From NCBI GenBank assembly GCA_003229495.1, contig QIEB01000266.1:1-5157 (forward strand): a stretch of DNA of 5,157 nucleotides, given 5' to 3'. Each line of letters opens with the position of its first letter. The first letter of the stretch is position 1. The translations under genes and the position numbers were made by a program. Of this stretch, positions 1 through 5,157 are shown in pieces. The notes below the pieces were generated by a model. That model had not been told where the DNA came from and ran no database searches. It saw nothing but the letters and a program-made list of their open reading frames with translations. Source of the DNA: Flammeovirgaceae bacterium (GTDB taxonomy: Bacteria > Bacteroidota > Bacteroidia > Cytophagales > Cyclobacteriaceae).

Positions 1-929
1 TGGCGGAAGAAGTGCAACAATATCTTCAGTTTACTACAGACCGGATCACCGATTGGAATAAAAACACCAAGGCAATCCTGGAATTACAAAAAAAATGGGA
101 GGCCATTGGTGGACTTCCCAGGGAAAGCGCAAAAGAAGTAAACAAGAAATTTTGGGGAGCATTTAAGGGTTTTTTTCACCACAAAGGACTGTTTTTTAAG
201 CAATTAGAAGGAGAACGTGTACTCAACCTAGAGAAGAAAAAGGAATTGGTGGTAATAGCCGGGAGCCTGAAGAACAACACAGAATGGAATGAAACGGCTG
301 AAAAACTTAAATCCCTTCAAAAGGAGTGGCAAAACATTGGCCCGGTTCCCGAAAAGTATAGAAACTCAATTTATAGTCAGTTTAAAGATGCCTGCGATAC
401 TTTTTTCAACAATAGAAGATCTCAGAGCAAGGAATTGGAAAAGGAGTTTATAAAGAACCTTCAGAAAAAGCAACAAATCTGTTCAGAGATTGAAACCATG
501 ACCACAGCCGGTGACTATGATCTGGATAGGTTTCTGGATCTAAAACAGAAGTTCAATGATATTGGCTATGTTCCCGCTGCCGAGGTGAAAAATATCAGGG
601 CTCAGTTTACAGAAGCTGCAAACGATTTCCTGGCCACAGTGCCGGAAGAATTCATAGATGAAGCCAGGCAGATCAAATACGACATCCAATTTGAAAAACT
701 CAAGAAAGGACCCCATGCGGATCGAAGAAAGGAACAAAAAGAGCAAGCCTTAAGGCGGGATATTGGTACCTTGGAAAATGACATTTCTACTTGGAGAAAC
801 AATCTTGAATTCTTCGCAAATTCGAAAACTGCTAATAAGGTCAAAGATGAATTTACTGTGAAGATCGATAAGGCAGATAAAAGGCTTCAAGAACTCAAGA
901 GCCAACTTAGGGCCATACGCCAACTATAG
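1..929 (+). CDS. DUF349-repeat coiled-coil protein, C-terminal part (5' end outside window)
   Basis: The reading frame is open to the left edge (first full codon at position 3), so the GTG at 12 is an internal valine codon and not a start; the stop is TAG at 927-929. About 308 residues are visible. They contain three copies of the DUF349 core pattern (hydrophobic-x-x-W/F, then IG, a proline two residues on, then an aromatic-rich helix ending in FF or FL). The copies begin near nucleotides 84, 315 and 540; their aromatic anchors are Trp at 96-98, Trp at 327-329 and Phe at 552-554, 77 and 75 residues apart. The tail from about 630 onward is Lys/Glu-rich and looks like a continuous coiled coil. 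There is no signal peptide or membrane segment in the visible part, so a cytoplasmic location is likely. Bacteroidota DUF349 proteins are, as I recall, usually 600-700 residues, so roughly half is missing upstream. The molecular function of the family is not established. Family assignment is fairly sure; function is unknown. Confidence 0.88.
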   Translation, partial: AEEVQQYLQFTTDRITDWNKNTKAILELQKKWEAIGGLPRESAKEVNKKFWGAFKGFFHHKGLFFKQLEGERVLNLEKKKELVVIAGSLKNNTEWNETAEKLKSLQKEWQNIGPVPEKYRNSIYSQFKDACDTFFNNRRSQSKELEKEFIKNLQKKQQICSEIETMTTAGDYDLDRFLDLKQKFNDIGYVPAAEVKNIRAQFTEAANDFLATVPEEFIDEARQIKYDIQFEKLKKGPHADRRKEQKEQALRRDIGTLENDISTWRNNLEFFANSKTANKVKDEFTVKIDKADKRLQELKSQLRAIRQL

Positions 930-933
930 CTCC

Positions 934-1108
934 ATTGAGTGAATGATTGACGGACTGAAGGATTGTAGGCTAATTCCTGCCACATCTGACAACCACCAAA
1001 ACACAAATCCCGAGTACCAATTGAATTTCAATGTCCAAGGACCAATATCCTGGTGCACAGCTCCCAACGCTCCATACTAATGATAGAAGGACCGATTGAG
1101 TGAATGAT
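934..1108. repeat. Dispersed direct repeat pair, 14 bases (934-947 and 1095-1108)
   Basis: The word attgagtgaatgat occurs exactly twice, with 147 bases between copies. The second copy is flanked by two near-identical 11-mers (1083-1093 and 1112-1122, one mismatch). The copies are in the same orientation. Nothing between them looks like a mobile-element gene, so they are not interpreted as target-site duplications. Confidence 0.6.
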
Positions 1109-1154
1109 AGAATAGAAGAACCAGATGATCTTGGAGCACCATGGTAAATCTTGC

Positions 1155-1205
1155 TTCGGCGTTCGGCATTCAATTGTCCCTAACACCTTCGTCCCTATCA
1201 CCTTA
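1155..1205. repeat. Short near-tandem repeats (7-base and 15-base periods)
   Basis: Two heptamers, ttcggcg and ttcggca, stand in tandem at 1155-1168. They are followed by two 15-base units beginning gtccct and ending in cacctt plus one base, at 1176-1190 and 1191-1205; the units differ at an internal base and at the last base. These are direct observations; no function is evident. Confidence 0.6.
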
Positions 1206-1279
1206 AACCTGCTCCACGCCCCACTAAATTCAATACGATCTTTCCATCTTTTGCTCAATCTCGTATTTTTACCGTTGGT

Positions 1280-3256
1280 ATGAAAGTAAGCCGCGTCATA
1301 TTGACACTAATGGGTATTCTGATGGTATTGTTATCTACCTATTCAGCAGTGGCGCAGAAACAAAAAATTCACAGTAAGAAAAAAATCCAAAAAAAGGAAA
1401 TTGGCAATGACACATTGTATGTGGAGGCTGGAAGGTTAGTGATATTTCCGGACACTTTATTAGTTCCCCTTAAAGACACTATATTTATTTTGCCAGCAAA
1501 TTCCAAGGTTAAGGTCAGGGAAAACCCACATGCCCAATCTGACAAGTTCTACAAATCATTGGAGAGCAAGTCCTCTGGAAATGTGCTTACCAGGAAGATA
1601 CATGAGTTGTTATTTAGGAGTGTGGTCACTGAATTATCTGATTCCATTAGTCTATTACGTAGTGAGGCCCCATTTGAACCATATGAAGACTATATAATTG
1701 GAGACATACACATTAGTAGTGTAGAGTTTTTGGGTGGGAATATCATCGATACTGCCGAGGTAGTCAGGACTTCAGTGGCGAAAGCCCTTGACGCTATCCA
1801 TTCAGATACCAGAAAAACCATTGTTCGTCGCAGTTTACTGTTTAAATCTGGAGATCCCGTGGCCCCCTTTAGATTGGCTGATAACGAAAGAATACTTCGG
1901 GACCTTCCTTTCATACGGGATGCTAGAATATTGGTGCTACCACATTTAGATGACAAGTCAATAGTAGATGTCTATGTACTAACTCAGGACCGGCTGTCCC
2001 TGTTTATTGATGGTGATTTCGGTGGTTTTGATGATTTTTCACTGGAGGTTGGCAGCCGAAGTATTCTGGGTACCGGCAACAAGTTCTCTGTTGCCTATCA
2101 GTATTTGGAGGAAGAAAGCCCTAAATCGGGTTACGAACTTAAATTTGAGGACTTCAATTTGAGGGGGACCTTCATTTCCAGTGAAATTACCTATAGCGAT
2201 CTCTGGGATAAAAAAGGATACCAGGTAATCTTAAACCGGGATTTTATTATCCCTGAAACCAGATGGGCGGGGGGAGTGGAGTTTGGAGATTTAGAGCAAA
2301 TTCGGTTCGAGGAGGAAGCATTGGATTCCATCCCAACCGAAGACGATTCTCTCAGGATACCTTTTGAAAGAAATTTCCAAGATTTGTGGGTAGGACGGGC
2401 TTTTTTACTAAAGGGACGTGATGACAGACTTAACTTGTCAATTGCTACCAGATTATTTCGGGAGGAGTTTACCAGCCGCCCTTTCGTTGATGCAGATTCA
2501 AATTTCTTCTTTCACAATGCAGTTCTATGGCTTAACGAAGTAGTGCTGACCAAAAGGAAATTTTTAAAGAGCACCATGATACAGACCTTTGGGGTAACAG
2601 AGGATATTCCCATTGGATATTTGTTTCGATTGGTAGGAGGAGTGGAATATGGGGAGTTTAGTGACAGGCCCTACTGGGGTTTAGGAGCCGCGGCTGGTGA
2701 TTTCTGGGATGGCGTGGGATACTTCACCGTAAATGCTGAAATTGGAGCATTTGTTGAGGATCGCAAGTTACAGGAAGGTATCGTATCAGTAGATGGATTG
2801 TATTTTTCTCCATTGTTAAGGGTCCGCCGAAATCAATTTCGCCAGTTTGTCAGTTTAAATTATTCAACAACAGTGAGACCGTTAATCGAAGAGCAGTTTG
2901 GCTTTAAGGAAGAGATCAGAGGTATTTCCAGAGAGGTACAGGGAGACCGGAAGTTTTCGATTAGTCTTGAATCGGTATTGTTTCACCCACTTAAGTTATA
3001 TGGATTTCGTCTGGCAACTTATGCTTTCTATGATTTTGGTTGGATTAGTTTTGGCGGCCCATTAATGAAAAGTAGTAATTTTCAATCTGCCGTCGGAATA
3101 GGTTTTCGATTACGCAATGAAAGCCTGTTGTTTAGAACCATCCAGTTAAGATTTGGGTATCTGACTGACACCGGTTTTGACGTAAACTTCTCCTTCAGCA
3201 ATCCATTAATCTTCGATGATTTCCGCACAAGTAAACCAGAGGTAGTGAAATTTTAA
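1280..3256 (+). CDS. Omp85-like (BamA/TamA-type) outer-membrane protein with one POTRA domain
   Basis: The 658-residue protein starts with a clear Sec signal peptide: basic n-region, hydrophobic core at residues 6-18, and an Ala-Val-Ala site before Gln26. This supports the ATG at 1280 although no Shine-Dalgarno sequence precedes it. Residues 28-42 are very lysine-rich, and residues 45-130 form a periplasmic segment without an assigned domain. A POTRA-like domain spans about 140-235: strand IGDIHISSVEF, then a helix with Asn202-Glu-Arg leading into LPFIRDARI (209-217). From about 238 the sequence has alternating beta-strand character to the end, consistent with a 16-strand barrel. An IRGI sequence at 546-549, followed by GDRKFSISLE (555-564), sits where Omp85 proteins carry the (V/I)RG(F/Y) motif of loop 6. 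The chain ends in phenylalanine. With one recognisable POTRA it is too small for BamA, which has five, so it is probably an accessory Omp85 paralogue; its substrate is unknown. Gaps of 350 and 88 bases suggest a separate transcription unit. Confidence 0.82.
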   Translation: MKVSRVILTLMGILMVLLSTYSAVAQKQKIHSKKKIQKKEIGNDTLYVEAGRLVIFPDTLLVPLKDTIFILPANSKVKVRENPHAQSDKFYKSLESKSSGNVLTRKIHELLFRSVVTELSDSISLLRSEAPFEPYEDYIIGDIHISSVEFLGGNIIDTAEVVRTSVAKALDAIHSDTRKTIVRRSLLFKSGDPVAPFRLADNERILRDLPFIRDARILVLPHLDDKSIVDVYVLTQDRLSLFIDGDFGGFDDFSLEVGSRSILGTGNKFSVAYQYLEEESPKSGYELKFEDFNLRGTFISSEITYSDLWDKKGYQVILNRDFIIPETRWAGGVEFGDLEQIRFEEEALDSIPTEDDSLRIPFERNFQDLWVGRAFLLKGRDDRLNLSIATRLFREEFTSRPFVDADSNFFFHNAVLWLNEVVLTKRKFLKSTMIQTFGVTEDIPIGYLFRLVGGVEYGEFSDRPYWGLGAAAGDFWDGVGYFTVNAEIGAFVEDRKLQEGIVSVDGLYFSPLLRVRRNQFRQFVSLNYSTTVRPLIEEQFGFKEEIRGISREVQGDRKFSISLESVLFHPLKLYGFRLATYAFYDFGWISFGGPLMKSSNFQSAVGIGFRLRNESLLFRTIQLRFGYLTDTGFDVNFSFSNPLIFDDFRTSKPEVVKF

Positions 3257-3288
3257 AACCAAGCAGCTCCAATTTTGAAACATCATCA

Positions 3289-3318
3289 TTGAAATTGAAA
3301 GAATCTATGATATATTGT
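3289..3318 (+). promoter_or_regulatory. Weak candidate Bacteroidota-type promoter upstream of the oxidoreductase gene
   Basis: TTG at 3289-3291 and TATATTGT at 3311-3318 are 19 bases apart, close to the TTTG and TAnnTTTG spacing of the Bacteroidota primary sigma factor. The -7 element matches imperfectly (TATATT then G one base early). It lies 26 bases before the ATG at 3345. Three ttgaaa hexamers (3275-3280, 3289-3294, 3295-3300) precede it. Such short AT-rich matches occur often by chance. Confidence 0.22.
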
Positions 3319-3344
3319 TAACTGATACCAGACTTGATACTCCT

Positions 3345-4433
3345 ATGAAAACCAAAAGAAGAACCTTCATCAAACAAGCAGGGGCAATTGCTTCTTCAGC
3401 GGTATTTTCCCCCAATGTACTCGTTAGTGCTACTATGCCGCCAAAAGAAAAATTGGGTGTGGCACTGGTAGGGTTGGGGTACTACAGTACCAGTATTTTG
3501 GGTCCGGCACTTAAGGAAACTAAAAAATGTGAGCTTAAGGGTATTGTTACCGGTAGTCCTCATAAGATACCCAAATGGCAGGAGGACTACGGGATCCTGG
3601 ATAAGAACATTTATAGTTATGATAATTATAATCAAATCGCGGATAACCCTGATATCGACGTCATTTATGTAGTACTTCCACCTTCAATGCACGCCGAATA
3701 TACCATTAGAGGTGCTGAAGCCGGAAAACATATTTGGTGCGAAAAGCCCATGGCCCCATCCGTGAAAGACTGCGAGTCAATGATCAAAGCCTGTAAGGAC
3801 CATAAGGTTACTTTGGCAATTGGTTACCGGTGTCAGCACGACCCCAATATTCAAGCCTATATGAAAGTGGGCAAGGAACTGCCATTTGGAAAAGTGAAAA
3901 TGATCACCTCAGCAGCTGGGTATTTTGATGGCAGGACTGACCATTGGAAACAAAAGAAAGCCATGGGAGGTGGGGTTATGGGTGACATGGGGGTGTACGC
4001 TTTGCAGGGCGCCAGATTGGCTACTGGGGAGGAGCCAATAGCTGTTACGGCCCAGGCTTCTACCACCAGACCTGAGGTATATTATGAGGTGGAGGAGACC
4101 ATGATGTTCCAACTGGAATTTCCCAGCGGCGCCAGGGCTGCTTGTCATACCAGTTTTGGCATTGGAATGAACTACTTACAGGTTAACTACGAGAAAGGTT
4201 GGTTGAAAATGGAACCGCATTCCAGCTACGGTGGCAATAAGGGCAGTATGTCAGATGGGACAGAGATCAATTTTCCATTACCGCGACAACAACCCAAGCA
4301 AATGGATGAAGATGCCGAGGCTATTATGAATGGAACACCTTTGATAGTGCCCGGAGAGGAGGGCCTGCGAGACATCACTGTAGTGGAAGCCATCTATAAA
4401 TCATCAGCGCAGAATTGTGAGGTTAGACTTTAG
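3345..4433 (+). CDS. Tat-exported Gfo/Idh/MocA oxidoreductase, glucose-fructose oxidoreductase-like
   Basis: The protein is a complete NAD(P)-dependent sugar oxidoreductase of 362 residues. I chose the ATG at 3345 rather than the in-frame TTG at 3315 because it places the twin-arginine motif KRRTFIK (residues 4-10) at the very N-terminus; a likely cleavage site is Val-Ser-Ala after residue 29. It should fold with its cofactor in the cytoplasm and then be exported to the periplasm. The Rossmann loop is GLGYYS (43-48). After the second strand come Gly70-Ser71-Pro-His73-Lys74 with no acidic residue, which favours NADP over NAD. CEKPMA (132-137) carries the family lysine, Lys134. GGGVMGDMGVY (208-218) ends in Tyr218 where many family members have His; tyrosine there is the state known from Zymomonas glucose-fructose oxidoreductase, which is also Tat-exported. 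The C-terminal EGLRDITVVEAIY (339-351) is typical of the family. The substrate cannot be read from sequence. The DUF6807 gene begins 53 bases downstream and may be co-transcribed. No Shine-Dalgarno sequence is visible. Confidence 0.9.
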   Translation: MKTKRRTFIKQAGAIASSAVFSPNVLVSATMPPKEKLGVALVGLGYYSTSILGPALKETKKCELKGIVTGSPHKIPKWQEDYGILDKNIYSYDNYNQIADNPDIDVIYVVLPPSMHAEYTIRGAEAGKHIWCEKPMAPSVKDCESMIKACKDHKVTLAIGYRCQHDPNIQAYMKVGKELPFGKVKMITSAAGYFDGRTDHWKQKKAMGGGVMGDMGVYALQGARLATGEEPIAVTAQASTTRPEVYYEVEETMMFQLEFPSGARAACHTSFGIGMNYLQVNYEKGWLKMEPHSSYGGNKGSMSDGTEINFPLPRQQPKQMDEDAEAIMNGTPLIVPGEEGLRDITVVEAIYKSSAQNCEVRL

Positions 4434-4434
4434 A

Positions 4435-4471
4435 AGTTTTTAGTTTTTAGTTTTTAGTTTTGATTTTTTAG
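4435..4471. repeat. 7-base tandem repeat (unit agttttt) between two genes
   Basis: Three exact copies of agttttt fill 4435-4455, followed by a degenerate copy (agttttg, 4456-4462) and then attttttag to 4471. The array starts two bases after the oxidoreductase stop codon and ends 15 bases before the next start. Because the period is not a multiple of three, TAG triplets at 4441, 4448 and 4455 fall in all three forward frames. T-rich arrays of this kind can change copy number by slippage; whether this one does is unknown. There is no stem before the T tracts, so it is not a standard intrinsic terminator. Confidence 0.75.
4455..4462 (+). promoter_or_regulatory. Candidate -7 promoter element (TAGTTTTG) inside the tandem repeat
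   Basis: TAGTTTTG matches the Bacteroidota -7 consensus TAnnTTTG exactly and would place transcription start roughly 15-20 bases before the ATG at 4487. The match is created where the fourth repeat unit ends in G instead of T. No good TTTG -33 element lies 19-21 bases upstream; TTTAG at 4429-4433 is the closest. It may only reflect the T-rich composition. Confidence 0.3.
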
Positions 4472-4486
4472 TTGATCGATTGGTTC

Positions 4487-5157
4487 ATGTCCTCTGAAAA
4501 AAGGTGCTATTCCGCGTTTTTGATCTCACAAATCACATTCCTAGTGGTTTTTACCGGTTGCAAAAATTTAGATTCCTCTGGAGAAACCCCAACTAAATTT
4601 CAAATCATTCAAGACCACTCAACCGGTACTTTATCCATCTTCAGAATTGGAGGAAAAAATCCAGTGCTTGTGCAAAATGCAGCTGAGGGCATGCGACCTT
4701 ATCTGCATCCCATCATGGCCCCTGACGGAATTGGATCTCTCACCGACTATAGCCCGGAACACCACAAGCATCAAACGGGCTTGTACTGGGGATTTACCCG
4801 TGTTAATGGCAGTGGCGCAGCTGCCGATACCATAAATAAATGGTTTTACAACAGCAACAAACCGCCACACATTCAAGAGCAGATTGGCAGGGATTTCTTT
4901 CACTTCAATGGAGATAGTCATTGGAAACGGCTATCTGCCACCATCATTGTGTCAGAAGGAGCAGACGTCAAATGGCAAACAGTCTATTATATGCTTGATA
5001 AAAATGGCCGCCCCATTATGCAGGAAACCCAAAATTGGTCACTCAAAGAGCAGGACCATAAGTATCTCATTTCTTTGGAGTGGAACGGAAAGGCCCTTGA
5101 AGACATAACCATCAACGAATTTTCTTATGGAGGTATGTTCCTTCGAATGCCATGGAC
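4487..5157 (+). CDS. DUF6807-family (PF14100) lipoprotein, N-terminal part (3' end outside window)
   Basis: The frame is open from the ATG at 4487 to the right edge (223 full codons), with an in-frame TAG at 4469-4471 just upstream. Residues 1-25 form a lipoprotein signal: Lys-Arg at 5-6, hydrophobic core 10-22, and lipobox FTGC with Cys25 as the lipidated residue. The mature part carries the hallmarks I associate with DUF6807: RPYLHPIMAPDG (70-81), a His-rich EHHKHQTGLYWGF stretch (91-103) leading to VNG, and EFSYGGMFLRMPW at 211-223, where the window ends. The family was formerly named PmoA in Pfam; that label does not make it methane monooxygenase. Its biochemical function is not established as far as I know; the conserved histidines suggest a catalytic or metal-binding site, which is inference. 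Family members are about 300-400 residues as I recall, so perhaps a third is missing. Its close position behind a sugar oxidoreductase suggests a shared operon and a role in sugar or glycoside metabolism at the inner face of the outer membrane or in the periplasm. Confidence 0.85.
   Translation, partial: MSSEKRCYSAFLISQITFLVVFTGCKNLDSSGETPTKFQIIQDHSTGTLSIFRIGGKNPVLVQNAAEGMRPYLHPIMAPDGIGSLTDYSPEHHKHQTGLYWGFTRVNGSGAAADTINKWFYNSNKPPHIQEQIGRDFFHFNGDSHWKRLSATIIVSEGADVKWQTVYYMLDKNGRPIMQETQNWSLKEQDHKYLISLEWNGKALEDITINEFSYGGMFLRMPW

Larger units (their letters stand above)
930..1279. other. 350-base non-coding spacer made of degenerate iterated words
   Basis: No convincing gene, tRNA or strong terminator hairpin is visible here. 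The stretch is a mosaic of short words that recur: attgagtgaatgat at 934-947 and 1095-1108, atagaaggacc/atagaagaacc at 1083-1093 and 1112-1122, ttcggc-type heptamers at 1155-1168 and a 15-base near-tandem at 1176-1205. The minus strand can be read as open frames of 67 and 76 codons, but their peptides are composed of the repeated words and match no family I know. The last 30 bases lead into the start codon at 1280 without a Shine-Dalgarno sequence. TATTTTTA at 1264-1271 is one base off the Bacteroidota -7 consensus TAnnTTTG but lies only 8 bases from the ATG, so I do not call it a promoter. The stretch resembles the word-iterated spacers I recall from Bacteroidota chromosomes. Confidence 0.7.

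Noticed and set aside
12..14. GTG as start of the DUF349 gene
   Set aside because: The same frame is open to the left edge, the family is normally much longer, and no start context is visible.
1138..1145. Eight-base palindrome accatggt and the gctcca/tggagc pair (1069-1074, 1132-1137) as an operator or hairpin
   Set aside because: Short palindromes of this length are expected by chance and the spaced arms are too short and distant for a convincing stem.
1028..1258. Minus-strand open frame of 76 codons, and an overlapping one at 970-1173, in the spacer
   Set aside because: Both lie within repeated-word DNA, their peptides resemble no family, and neither has a supporting start context; they look like chance frames through the repeats.
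3270..3297. CAATTT...AAATTG inverted repeat after the outer-membrane protein gene as a terminator
   Set aside because: The stem is only six AT-rich pairs with a 16-base loop and no following T tract.
4647..4835. Plus-strand open frame of 62 codons, with others at 4884-5108 (+) and 4631-4921 (-)
   Set aside because: They overlap the DUF6807 reading frame, which runs uninterrupted through the region and has clear family motifs and a lipoprotein signal.
4487..5157. Particulate methane monooxygenase subunit (PmoA)
   Set aside because: The former Pfam name for this family was PmoA, but the sequence is a soluble lipoprotein without the multiple membrane helices of true PmoA.

Overview
The window looks like a chromosomal piece of a Bacteroidota genome, probably Flavobacteriia or Cytophagia. 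The evidence is indirect: a DUF349-repeat protein, an Omp85-like outer-membrane protein of the kind common in that phylum, no Shine-Dalgarno sequence before any of the three visible starts, AT-leaning composition, TAnnTTTG-type promoter words, and intergenic DNA built from iterated short words. I cannot name genus or species. All four genes read on the + strand. No RNA gene, insertion sequence, CRISPR array or phage gene is visible.

Layout. Positions 1-929 hold the C-terminal part of a DUF349-repeat coiled-coil protein whose start lies upstream of the window. Positions 930-1279 are a 350-base non-coding spacer made of degenerate repeated words. Positions 1280-3256 encode a 658-residue secreted outer-membrane protein with one recognisable POTRA domain and an Omp85-type barrel. 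After an 88-base gap, 3345-4433 encode a complete Tat-exported Gfo/Idh/MocA oxidoreductase most like glucose-fructose oxidoreductase. A 53-base gap dominated by a 7-base tandem repeat follows. Positions 4487-5157 hold the first 223 codons of a DUF6807-family (PF14100, misleadingly once called PmoA) lipoprotein that runs off the right edge.

How the genes relate. The first two genes look like unrelated envelope or housekeeping functions. The last two look like a functional pair: a periplasmic NADP-dependent sugar oxidoreductase and a lipid-anchored protein of unknown function from a family I recall as a frequent neighbour of such oxidoreductases. A shared role in oxidative handling of a sugar or glycoside outside the cytoplasm is plausible but is inference. 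This pair is the most interesting part of the window. I see no clear evidence for a wholly new defence or mobile system.
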